This document shows positions 47,511-55,948 of a stretch of DNA of 64,000 nt, piece by piece. The position numbers and the translations under genes were made by a program. This stretch comes from Desulfobacter hydrogenophilus (lineage in GTDB: Bacteria; Desulfobacterota; Desulfobacteria; Desulfobacterales; Desulfobacteraceae): contig NZ_CP036313.1 in assembly GCF_004319545.1 (NCBI RefSeq), positions 3,102,501-3,166,500 on the forward strand. The letters run 5' to 3'. Positions within the stretch are counted from its first letter, which is position 1. Each line of letters begins with the position of its first letter. The notes beneath the pieces are model-generated. The model was not told the origin of the DNA, did no database searches, and saw nothing but the letters and a program-made list of their open reading frames with translations.

Positions 47511-48920
47511 ATGATATCTGAAAAAGTGATCCAGGAACTCAAAGAGATCTGCGGTTCCAAATTTGTAAGCTGTGAAAAGACCGATCGTGTGTTGTACAGC
47601 TATGATGCCACGCGTAAACAATTTCTTCCGGATGTCGTGGTGCATCCGGCGGATGCCCAGGCCGTATCCCGGATCATGACCCTTGCCCACCACCACCGTA
47701 TTCCGGTTTATCCCAGGGGTTCCGGTACCGGATTCACCGGTGGTGCCCTGCCGGTTCACGGGGGAATGGTTATGGGAATGAGCCGGATGAACCGAATCCT
47801 GGATATTGATCAGGAAAATCTTGTGGCCGTGGTGGAACCTGGTGTGGTGACCGGGGATTTTCAAAAGGCCGTGGAGGCGTTGGGTCTGTTTTATCCCCCG
47901 GATCCGGCGTCCCTGAAAGTCTCCAGCCTGGGGGGAAACGTGGCCGAATGCGCAGGCGGTCCCCGGTGTGTCAAGTATGGCGTGACTAAGGATTATGTCA
48001 TCGGCCTGGAGGTCGTGACGCCCACAGGCGACCGCATTGAAACCGGTGGCACCACCATGAAAGGCGTGGTGGGCTACGATCTGACCAAGCTTTTCTGTGG
48101 CTCCGAAGGCACCCTGGCCGTTATCACCAAAATTATTTTAAAATTGCTTCCCAAACCCCAGGCCAAGAAGACCATGCTGGTGGTGTTTGATGCCATTGAC
48201 GGTGCGGCCAAGGCCGTATCCGCCATTATCCGTGAAAAGATCATTCCCGCGACCCTGGAATTCATGGACGGTCGGACATTGGACTGCCTCAGGCAGACCG
48301 CAGGGCTGTCTATGCCGGAAGCCGCCGGAGCGGCCCTGATTATAGAGGTGGACGGGGACAGGGAGTTTCTGGACAAACAGACCCAAAGAATACTGACGGT
48401 GATCGAATCCCTGGGCGTTTTGGAGAACCGGGTGGCCAATACGTTTGAGGAAAGCGAAGAGATCTGGAAGATCCGCAGAGCGATTTCTCCTTCATTAAAA
48501 AAGCTTGGACTGGAAAAGTTCAACGAAGATATTTGTGTGCCCAGGTCCAGGCTGCCGGAGATGATCCGTCGGATCGAAAAAATTTCCGACCAATATAACC
48601 TGCCCATAGTCAACTTCGGTCATGCCGGCGACGGAAATATCCACGTCAACATCATGGCGGATAAAGCCGATGCAAAACAAATGGCCAATGCCGAGCATGC
48701 TGTTGAGGCACTGTTCCGGGCCACACTGGCGTTGGGCGGAACCATGAGCGGAGAACACGGCGTTGGTATTATGAAGGCCCCCTACCTTTCCCTGGAGCTG
48801 TCAAGCCAGTCGATCCTTTACATGAAAACGCTTAAAAAAGCGCTGGATCCGCATAATATTCTTAATCCGGGCAAAATTTTTCCAGACGATGACGCCCCGC
48901 TTCCCGGAGAGATGAAATGA
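47511..48920 (+). CDS. FAD-binding 2-hydroxyacid dehydrogenase (GlcD/D-lactate dehydrogenase type)
   Basis: A 469-residue flavoprotein: PCMH-type FAD domain with VYPRGSGTGFTGGALPVHGG, NVAECAGGPRCVKYG and GSEGTLAVI, followed by the oxidase C-terminal domain with NFGHAGDGNIHVN and GEHGVGIMKAP. It oxidises D-lactate or glycolate and passes electrons to the FeS partner that follows. The stop overlaps the next start (ATGA). Confidence 0.9.
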   Translation: MISEKVIQELKEICGSKFVSCEKTDRVLYSYDATRKQFLPDVVVHPADAQAVSRIMTLAHHHRIPVYPRGSGTGFTGGALPVHGGMVMGMSRMNRILDIDQENLVAVVEPGVVTGDFQKAVEALGLFYPPDPASLKVSSLGGNVAECAGGPRCVKYGVTKDYVIGLEVVTPTGDRIETGGTTMKGVVGYDLTKLFCGSEGTLAVITKIILKLLPKPQAKKTMLVVFDAIDGAAKAVSAIIREKIIPATLEFMDGRTLDCLRQTAGLSMPEAAGAALIIEVDGDREFLDKQTQRILTVIESLGVLENRVANTFEESEEIWKIRRAISPSLKKLGLEKFNEDICVPRSRLPEMIRRIEKISDQYNLPIVNFGHAGDGNIHVNIMADKADAKQMANAEHAVEALFRATLALGGTMSGEHGVGIMKAPYLSLELSSQSILYMKTLKKALDPHNILNPGKIFPDDDAPLPGEMK

Positions 48921-50170
48921 AAGATCTGGAACAATACCGACAGTGGTGCCAGGCCTGTGTCAAGTGCGGTGCCTGTCGGGCCACATGCCCGGTGTTTAAG
49001 GCTGAGAACCTGGAAGGCGGTGTCGCCCGGGGGAAAATCACCCTTGTCCAGGCCATGATGGATGGGCAACTCTTTGCCGAAGACAGGCTGGTCCATGATC
49101 TGTCCCAGTGCCTGCTGTGCGGCAGCTGCACCAATCTATGTCCCAACCAGGTGCCCACCGCGCAGATCGTGGCGGCGGCTCGCAGGGAAGTGGCTCAGCA
49201 AAAGGGGCTGTCCGGATTTGGTAAAGGCGTGGCCACCTTGCTGACGCATAAAACGGCCATGGACTGGATGAGTAAAAGTGGAGATTTGGCTTCCCGGCTT
49301 CTGTGCCGGCAGATTCCTGAAACAAGCGGCTTAAGACTGCGGTTTCCTGTGCCGGGCATCCCCCGGGAACGCACCTTGCCCAAGCCGTCATTCAAACCCT
49401 TTTTGAAGCGGGATATCCGTCAGACGGTTTCCCCATCAGCAAGTCCCAGGGTACTTTTTTTCGTAGGCTGCGGTATCAATTACCTATACCCAGAAATTGG
49501 TGAGTGTCTAGTTCGTATTCTCAACTTCATGGGGGTTCATGTGACCCTCACCGATGAACAGGGCTGCTGCGGGCTTCCCGCCTTGTCCGCCGGTGCGGGA
49601 GATGCGGTAAAAATTCTTGCCCAAAGAAATTTGAAGGCTTTGAAACTTCACGCCTTTGACTATGTACTCACAGCCTGTGCTTCCTGCCACGGCACTCTGG
49701 CCGGGATTTATCCCACGCTTGGGGCCGACTACCAGCCCTTTGCCGAAAAGACCCGGGACGTCATGGATTTTTTGATGGATATGGACCTGGCCGGCCGACT
49801 GGCATCTTTGCCCCGGTCAGAGGAGCGGATTAAGGTCACCTACCACGATCCCTGCCACCTGCGAAATCACGGCTTGACCCGGGCTCCCAGGCTGCTGCTT
49901 TCCGCATTGCCCCAGGTCGACTATGTTGAGATGGTGGATGCGGCAACCTGTTGCGGTCTGGGCGGGACCTTCTCCATACACCATTACGAAACCAGCCAAA
50001 AGATCGGCAACCAAAAGGCAAACCATGTTGCCCAGAGCGGGGCTGAAATTGTTGCAACGGCTTGTCCGGGATGCATGATTCAGCTTCAGGACAGTCTTAA
50101 TCGCCAAAATATTTCTGCCAGGGCAGTTCATCTTCTGGAACTTGTATGCCAGGCACTGCCAGTCAAATAA
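48917..50170 (+). CDS. GlcF-type iron-sulfur subunit (two [4Fe-4S] and two CCG domains)
   Basis: A 417-residue protein. Ferredoxin-type motifs CVKCGACRATCPV and CLLCGSCTNLCPN are near the N-terminus. Two CCG cysteine-rich domains (CCGLPALSAG with CASCHG, and CCGLGGTFSI with CPGCMIQL) bind further clusters. It forms the electron-transfer subunit of the GlcD-type dehydrogenase. No haem or quinone-binding anchor is visible next to it. Confidence 0.92.
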   Translation: MKDLEQYRQWCQACVKCGACRATCPVFKAENLEGGVARGKITLVQAMMDGQLFAEDRLVHDLSQCLLCGSCTNLCPNQVPTAQIVAAARREVAQQKGLSGFGKGVATLLTHKTAMDWMSKSGDLASRLLCRQIPETSGLRLRFPVPGIPRERTLPKPSFKPFLKRDIRQTVSPSASPRVLFFVGCGINYLYPEIGECLVRILNFMGVHVTLTDEQGCCGLPALSAGAGDAVKILAQRNLKALKLHAFDYVLTACASCHGTLAGIYPTLGADYQPFAEKTRDVMDFLMDMDLAGRLASLPRSEERIKVTYHDPCHLRNHGLTRAPRLLLSALPQVDYVEMVDAATCCGLGGTFSIHHYETSQKIGNQKANHVAQSGAEIVATACPGCMIQLQDSLNRQNISARAVHLLELVCQALPVK

Positions 50171-50212
50171 CACAGTTTTTTTGTTCAGGCCCTACTTTAC
50201 GCCAACTATCAG

Positions 50213-50244
50213 CAAAGGGGCCGTCCAACTGGACGGCTCCTTTG
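50213..50244. terminator. Bidirectional terminator between glcF-type and choline-binding genes
   Basis: CAAAGGGGCCGTCC (50213-50226) pairs with GGACGGCTCCTTTG (50231-50244) around AACT, with two mismatches. It lies between convergent genes. Confidence 0.7.
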
Positions 50245-50265
50245 ACATGCGAAAATCAGTGAAAC

Positions 50266-51222
50266 TTATTCTCCGACATTTTCAAGGGCGATTGCAAAGA
50301 CCGGGGCCGCAGGTTTACCATCTGTGGCGGTCACGTTTTTAAGCCAACCCCGGTAGGTATCGGGGTGCTGTTTGAGCCACAGCAGGCCCGCATCCCGGGG
50401 GGATAGACCTTTCTGGGTGTGCAACGAGGTCATAATCTGGTTGATCATAGCGATGGGAAAGGTGAAGTTTTTCAGGAAAGTTGCCACATTGGGCATATCT
50501 TTGTCAAAACCTTTGCGGGTGTTGGTCCAGACCGTGGCGGTTCCGTCGTCTCCGCCAAAGGTTTCTGAGGTGCTGCCGGTCAGATAACTCATATCAATGC
50601 GTTCGTTCATGCTGTGGGGTGCCCATCCCAGGAATACAATGGGTTTGTTTTGCTGAGCAAATGACTGAACTTGGGCCAGCATGGCCATTTCGCTGGAGGC
50701 AACCAGTTTGAATTTGCCCAGGCCGAACATATTTTTGTCGATCATGCTCTGGATGACCTGGTTGCCGTCGTTGCCGGCTTCAATGCCGTAGATTCTCCAG
50801 TCAAGCTCATCGCCGAACTTCACAATGTCTTTGAAATCCTTAAGCCCCTGGGCCATGCAGAAGGAGGGAACGGCCAGCGTGTATTTAGCGCCGGGCATAT
50901 TGGCCGTATACTGGATCACGCTGCCATTTTCAAAATATTTGTTCGCGATGTTGGCCATGGTCGGCATCCAGTTGCCAAGGAAAAAATCTACATCCCCTTT
51001 GGACAGGGCCATGTAGGTGATGGGCACTGACATGGTCAGGTTTTGTGCGTCATACCCGATGCTGTCAAGAACGGCCACTGCCAGCTCTGTTTTAATGGTC
51101 ACTCCGGTCCAGCCCACGCTGGCGATTTTTATTTTGGGCGACTTGTCGGCAAAGGCCGTTCCCCAGGTAAGAACTGCTGCAATGAATACGGTGATTATGA
51201 TTCGGCTTGTCTTGCGTAACAT
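50266..51222 (-). CDS. Choline/glycine-betaine type ABC substrate-binding protein (OpuAC/ChoX family)
   Basis: A 318-residue binding protein with a signal peptide (core IIITVFIAAVLTWG, AFA cut near residue 25). The OpuAC fold carries VGWTGVTIKTELAVAVL, DFFLGNWMPTM and VFLGWAPHSMN; the Trp/aromatic-rich words are typical for quaternary-ammonium ligands. Its place downstream of betA makes choline the likely ligand. No ABC permease or ATPase is nearby, so it must pair with one encoded elsewhere. Confidence 0.85.
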   Translation of the reverse strand: MLRKTSRIIITVFIAAVLTWGTAFADKSPKIKIASVGWTGVTIKTELAVAVLDSIGYDAQNLTMSVPITYMALSKGDVDFFLGNWMPTMANIANKYFENGSVIQYTANMPGAKYTLAVPSFCMAQGLKDFKDIVKFGDELDWRIYGIEAGNDGNQVIQSMIDKNMFGLGKFKLVASSEMAMLAQVQSFAQQNKPIVFLGWAPHSMNERIDMSYLTGSTSETFGGDDGTATVWTNTRKGFDKDMPNVATFLKNFTFPIAMINQIMTSLHTQKGLSPRDAGLLWLKQHPDTYRGWLKNVTATDGKPAAPVFAIALENVGE

Positions 51223-51287
51223 AAACTCTCCTTATATTTATTTTTAAAACGATGGCCGGGCTGCTGATAAGGGCCGGGCCATGGTGG

Positions 51288-52961
51288 CTACTTTTTCTCG
51301 GCGCTTACCGCTCCGGCGCCGTGCTTGTAATAGTCGGCAAATTCCGGCTGAAGCAACGTGTTGCCAAGAATTAGATCCGCAGCTTTTTCAGCGATCATCA
51401 TGACCGGTGAATAAATGTTGCCGTTGGTGATATAGGGCATAACGGATGCATCAACAGCGTAAAGACCTTCGGTGCCGTGAACCTGCATGGTATCCGGGTC
51501 AACCACAGACCTCTTGTCTTTGCCCATTTTACAGGTGCACGAGGGATGAAGTGCCGTTTCTCCGTCAGCCGCTACCCAGTCAAGAATCTGTTCATCGGTC
51601 TCCACCGAAGGCCCCGGCGACAGTTCGCCTTTGTTGAAGCGATCAAACGCCGGCCGGCTCATGATTTGACGGGCGGTCCTAACAGCCTCCACCCACTCTT
51701 TGCGGTCCTGTTGTGTTGACAGGTAGTTGAACCGCATGGACGGATGCCGGAATGGATTCTTTGACTTGATTTTGATCTCTCCTCTGGCATCAGAGTACAT
51801 TGGGCCGATGTGGACCTGGTATCCATGGTCCGTGCTCGGGGAGGAGCCGTCGTACCGGATGGCCACGGGCAGAAAATGGAACTGGATATTGGGGTAGGCC
51901 ACTGTCTCGTTGCTGCGGATAAATCCGCCGGCCTCAAAATGGTTGGAGGCTGCAGCTCCTTTTTTGTGGAAAAGCCACTGATAACCAATTCGCGGTTTGT
52001 TGTACCATTTCAGGGCCGGGGCCATTGATACGGGTTCTTTGCACCCATACTGGACGTACACTTCCAGATGATCCTGGAGATTTTGGCCTACGCCGGGCAG
52101 GTCGTGAACTACGGGGATGTTAAGATCCTTGAGCAGCCCGGCGTCTGCAATGCCGGAAAGCTGAAGCAGCTGGGGCGTGTTAATGGCCCCGCCGCAGCAA
52201 ATGATATGACGTGCGTATGCGGTTTCGCTTCGATTTTTCCCCCGTGAAAAGGTGACCCCTTCGGCCCGTTTACCGTTAAACAGGATACGGGTGGCCATGG
52301 CACGCATGATCAGTTTAAGATTTTTGCGATGCTTGACCGGATGGTAGTAGGCCCGGGCCGCACTCCAGCGCTTACCTTGTTTGATGTTCCGGTCAAAGGG
52401 GGCAAACCCTTCCTGGCAAAATCCGTTCACGTCCTTGGTCAATGGAAAACCCGCCTCCTGAACCGCCTTGAAAAATGCCTGGAACAACGGATTGGTACAC
52501 GGACCGATCTCCAGGTTCAAGGGCCCCTGTTTGCCGTGGTACTTGTCCGGCCTGGCCATTCTGTCTTCCAGTCGTTTGAAATAGGGCAGGCAATGGGCAT
52601 AGTCCCAGTTTTCCATGCCTTTATCCTTTGACCACCGCTGGTAATCCAGGGCATTGCCCCGGATATAAATCATACCGTTAATGGAGCTCGATCCGCCAAG
52701 CACCTTTCCCCGGCCATGGAAAATCCGCCGGTTGTTCATGAAAGGTTCCGGGTCGGATTCATAGCACCAGTCATACCATTTATTGCCCAGGGGGACGGTG
52801 AGTCCTGCGGGCATGTGGATAAACAGATCCCATATATAGTCCGGACGTCCGGCATCCAGCACCAGTACCCGGTTGTCAGGAGACGCGCTCAGTCTGTTGG
52901 CCAGGGCACAACCGGCTGATCCGCCTCCGATGATAATATAATCATATTGTTTTTTTGTCAT
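51288..52961 (-). CDS. betA: Choline dehydrogenase (GMC oxidoreductase)
   Basis: A 557-residue flavoprotein. The FAD fold [18 protein letters not shown] lies at 7-24; GMC signatures [19 protein letters not shown] and [15 protein letters not shown] are present, and the catalytic His is in [11 protein letters not shown]. It converts choline to betaine aldehyde (and further) at the membrane. It starts 3 bases after the regulator stop, with AAGGAG inside the regulator's end, so they are co-transcribed. Confidence 0.92.
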   Translation of the reverse strand: MTKKQYDYIIIGGGSAGCALANRLSASPDNRVLVLDAGRPDYIWDLFIHMPAGLTVPLGNKWYDWCYESDPEPFMNNRRIFHGRGKVLGGSSSINGMIYIRGNALDYQRWSKDKGMENWDYAHCLPYFKRLEDRMARPDKYHGKQGPLNLEIGPCTNPLFQAFFKAVQEAGFPLTKDVNGFCQEGFAPFDRNIKQGKRWSAARAYYHPVKHRKNLKLIMRAMATRILFNGKRAEGVTFSRGKNRSETAYARHIICCGGAINTPQLLQLSGIADAGLLKDLNIPVVHDLPGVGQNLQDHLEVYVQYGCKEPVSMAPALKWYNKPRIGYQWLFHKKGAAASNHFEAGGFIRSNETVAYPNIQFHFLPVAIRYDGSSPSTDHGYQVHIGPMYSDARGEIKIKSKNPFRHPSMRFNYLSTQQDRKEWVEAVRTARQIMSRPAFDRFNKGELSPGPSVETDEQILDWVAADGETALHPSCTCKMGKDKRSVVDPDTMQVHGTEGLYAVDASVMPYITNGNIYSPVMMIAEKAADLILGNTLLQPEFADYYKHGAGAVSAEKK

Positions 52962-52964
52962 AAA

Positions 52965-53765
52965 TTAACTGCTCCTTATGTTGCTTTTTGTATCGGATGC
53001 ACAGGGCTGTACTGTTTTGTGCTGGAACACCGTATCTCCGAATTGCTTGCGAAGACATTGCTCCAGTAACACATACCAATGGCCGTACAGTCTGGTGCCC
53101 CTTTGAAAATCCCTCTCCCTGACGGCCAGGACTACATTTTTCCAGTTCTGGGCAATGGCATTACGCACGGATGGTGTCTGGTAGACGACAAATTCATAGG
53201 ACCGGAAGGTGAGCTGAACAGATCGCATCATCCATTCAAAAAAGGGATTTTCAGTCATTTTTACCATGAGTAGGTTCAGATTTTTGTCAATGGCGGAAAT
53301 CTGCTCATAATCTGGGGTTTGGGTCCGGCACAACAAGACCAGTTCATCGGCCAGTGCGTCCAAACGGTCAATATCAGACGGCTTCCCATTGGTCACGGCT
53401 GCGGCCAAAACCGCCTGGTCCATGGCATATTGGAATTCCAGCAGTTTTGCCAGGGGCATCTGCTGGTGTTTGATCATTACAGCCAGCTGGTCAATGGTAT
53501 CATTGATGTCCATCTCCCGGATGTAGTAACCGCCCCGGGCTCCTTTTCTGGCCTCTAAAAGCCCTTTTTGTTTCAACGCCCCCAATGCTTCCCGCACTGA
53601 TCCCCGGCTGGTTTTAAACGCATCCTGCAGTTCTCGCTCGCTGGGAAGCCGGTCTCCGGGCAGGAAAATATTGTCCAGAATAGCCGCCTCAATCTGAAGC
53701 CGGATGGCTTCGGATTTATTGGTACTCGTGACCGGTTGGAAATTGATGCGATGGTTTGTGTTCAT
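52965..53765 (-). CDS. GntR-family (FadR/FCD) transcriptional regulator
   Basis: A 266-residue protein. A winged HTH (LPSERELQDAFKTSRGSVREALGAL) at about 38-65 is followed by an all-helical FCD ligand domain from about 95 to 240. Choline genes are usually under a TetR-type BetI; here a FadR-type protein heads the operon. It probably responds to choline or betaine aldehyde, an inference from position. AGGA precedes the ATG. Confidence 0.88.
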   Translation of the reverse strand: MNTNHRINFQPVTSTNKSEAIRLQIEAAILDNIFLPGDRLPSERELQDAFKTSRGSVREALGALKQKGLLEARKGARGGYYIREMDINDTIDQLAVMIKHQQMPLAKLLEFQYAMDQAVLAAAVTNGKPSDIDRLDALADELVLLCRTQTPDYEQISAIDKNLNLLMVKMTENPFFEWMMRSVQLTFRSYEFVVYQTPSVRNAIAQNWKNVVLAVRERDFQRGTRLYGHWYVLLEQCLRKQFGDTVFQHKTVQPCASDTKSNIRSS

Positions 53766-54017
53766 TAATGTCCTACCATTAAAGTGATTTGATGCGTTAT
53801 ATTTGTTTGGTTAAAATAATCATATAGATGTTTTTAATTGAAATAATATTTATTATTAGTTAGTTAAATTTTATTGTTTATTCTTGTTTTAATTTCTTTT
53901 GGTTCGACCTTAATGAGGGTATAGATGTGTTAAGATGAAGTCAAGTCCTTTTTTGGCCCGTGTGTGCAGGCAAAAAACAGCTTAAGGCAGACTGATGCGT
54001 GGGCTAGTTGATCTGGA
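53766..54017. other. Promoter region of the gntR-betA operon
   Basis: AT-rich DNA upstream of the regulator with no gene seen. Likely contains its leftward promoter and operator; several TTTAATT/AATTAAA-like words occur, none clearly an operator. Confidence 0.4.
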
Positions 54018-54056
54018 TAAAAAAAGCCGTGGTGCAATATTATATGCGTCACGGCT
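54018..54056 (-). terminator. Terminator after betB (minus strand)
   Basis: Read on the minus strand: AGCCGTG (54056-54050), loop, CACGGCT (54031-54025), then T7. It separates betB from the gntR-betA operon. Confidence 0.75.
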
Positions 54057-54092
54057 GTCATGCTTAGGAAAGATTCCGAAAGAACTTAACCT

Positions 54093-54153
54093 GGGAGCGC
54101 GGGCGTCCCGCCCGCATCTTTATAAGACTTGCAGGCGGGACGTCCGCGCTCCC
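54093..54153. repeat. GC-rich palindromic repeat element
   Basis: GGGAGCGCGGGCGTCCCGCC (54093-54112) pairs with GGCGGGACGTCCGCGCTCCC (54134-54153), with one mismatch, around a 21-base AT-rich loop. It is much richer in G+C than the surroundings and is of a palindromic type seen repeatedly in other genomes. Confidence 0.7.
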
Positions 54154-54168
54154 GTATAGCAAAATGGG

Positions 54169-54187
54169 TAAGTTATTTAATCTGCGC
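54169..54187. repeat. End fragment of the MITE-like family
   Basis: TAAGTTATTTAATCTGCGC matches the right terminal sequence of the elements at 40729 and 42337 (…TTATTTAATCTGCGG). No interior or left end is present nearby, so it is a solo end or a chance remnant. Confidence 0.45.
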
Positions 54188-54213
54188 TCCTTAATGAGCT
54201 GTGTGAAAAAAAG

Positions 54214-55680
54214 TTAGAAAGGGGATTCGATGGGCCCCATGCCCATGTACACAGACTTCACCTGGGTATAGTGACGGATGGTTTCAGTGCCGTTTTCCCG
54301 GCCAATGCCCGAGTGTTTGTATCCGCCCACAGCCATCTGGGCCGGAGAGTTGCCATAGGCATTGATCCAGCAGATGCCTGCTTCAAGCTGGTGGATCACC
54401 CGGTGGGCCCGCTGAATATCTTTGGTAAATACCCCGGCTGCCAGACCAAAGTGTGTGGCATTGGCCCGTTGAATCACTGTCTCTTCGTTGTCAAACCCAA
54501 GTACCGCCATCACCGGGCCGAAGATCTCTTCTTTGACAATGGTCATCTCATCGGTACAGTCGGAAAATACCACGGGGGGGACAAAATAACCGTTGCGGAT
54601 ATGTTCGGGCAGATCGGGCAGGGTGTCTCCGCATAACTGGGTTGCACCCTGTTGCCGTGCAGATTCAATAAAGGCAAGCACCTTGTCCCGGTGGTCCTTG
54701 GATATCAGGGCGCCAAAGTTGGTTGAAAGGTCCATGGGGTCGCCCATTTTAATGTTGGCCCGGATCCGTGACAAAAGCCTTTCCAAGAACAAGGGTTTTA
54801 TTTTTTCATGGACAAAGACCCGGGTACAGTTGGTGCAGATTTCTCCCTGGGTGTAGAAGTTTCCTAACATGGCCGCACTGACAGCATCGTCTATGTTCGC
54901 ATCCTCAAATACGATTAACGGGGATTTGCCCCCAAGTTCCATGGTCACATCTTTAAGGGTTGTGGCCGCACTGGTCATCACCTTTTTTCCTGTACCCACC
55001 TCGCCGGTAAACGAAACCTTTTCAATGCCTGGGCATCCTGTGAGCCACTGCCCCACACCTGCAGCCCCTTGGACAACGTTGAATACCCCGTCGGGTACAC
55101 CGGCCTCGGTGTACACCCGGGCCAGTTCCAGCGCGCCTCTGGGTGTCTCTTCAGAGGGTTTGAAAATCATGCTGTTGCCGCAGGCAAGGGCAGGTCCTGA
55201 TTTCCAGCAGGCAATCTGGATGGGATAATTCCAGGCGCCGATGCCGGCACACACCCCCAAAGGTTCCCTGCGGGTATAGTAAAAATCCCGGCCAAGGTCC
55301 TGCTGACAGCCTTCAATGCCCGGTGCGATACCTGCAAAAAACTCAATGACCTCGGCTCCGGTGACCACGTCTACCTCGGCAGCCTCCTGCAGGGGTTTTC
55401 CAGTGTCCAAAACTTCAATCCGGGCCAGTTCATCATTTTTTCCCTGCAGAATGGACACAGCTTTCATGAGAATCCGGCTGCGCTGTACAGCATCCATGGC
55501 CGACCAGATTTGAAATCCTTTTTTTGCACTTTCCACAGCGACATTCAGCACAGATTCGTCTGCCACTTCCATCTGGTAGATCTCTTCTCCTGTGGCAGGA
55601 TTGAGCACGGGAAAACGTTCTCCGGTTTTGTTATCCATAAACCTGCCGTGAACGTAATTTTTATATAAACGATCTGACAT
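54214..55680 (-). CDS. betB: Betaine aldehyde dehydrogenase
   Basis: A 488-residue NAD(P)-dependent aldehyde dehydrogenase. It has PIGAWNYP-like [10 protein letters not shown] (148-157), the glutamate motif MELGGKSPL (E248) and catalytic cysteine in [12 protein letters not shown] (C282). Full-length similarity to BetB together with betA nearby supports oxidation of betaine aldehyde to glycine betaine. It has its own terminator; upstream 55681-55948 holds its promoter and that of the divergent kinase. Confidence 0.9.
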   Translation of the reverse strand: MSDRLYKNYVHGRFMDNKTGERFPVLNPATGEEIYQMEVADESVLNVAVESAKKGFQIWSAMDAVQRSRILMKAVSILQGKNDELARIEVLDTGKPLQEAAEVDVVTGAEVIEFFAGIAPGIEGCQQDLGRDFYYTRREPLGVCAGIGAWNYPIQIACWKSGPALACGNSMIFKPSEETPRGALELARVYTEAGVPDGVFNVVQGAAGVGQWLTGCPGIEKVSFTGEVGTGKKVMTSAATTLKDVTMELGGKSPLIVFEDANIDDAVSAAMLGNFYTQGEICTNCTRVFVHEKIKPLFLERLLSRIRANIKMGDPMDLSTNFGALISKDHRDKVLAFIESARQQGATQLCGDTLPDLPEHIRNGYFVPPVVFSDCTDEMTIVKEEIFGPVMAVLGFDNEETVIQRANATHFGLAAGVFTKDIQRAHRVIHQLEAGICWINAYGNSPAQMAVGGYKHSGIGRENGTETIRHYTQVKSVYMGMGPIESPF

Positions 55681-55948
55681 TCGATATCATCCTTTCATTT
55701 GTTTGGGTTGGGACAAACCATACTAGGATCGATTTTTTTTGTCAAAAAGCCCTGGCCGGACATCTTTTATGCCACAAGTCCTTGGTTTTGATTTACTTCA
55801 TTTTATTGGAATGATATTCTCTAATTGTCAATTCATGGGGCGTAAACAAAAAAGAGTTTCAATGATATCCGGCGATAAATCGTCGGGGAAGTAATCTGTC
55901 CATCTGCAAATTGTTTTCAGCACGCAGCAGGCCATACTGGAGTCTTTT

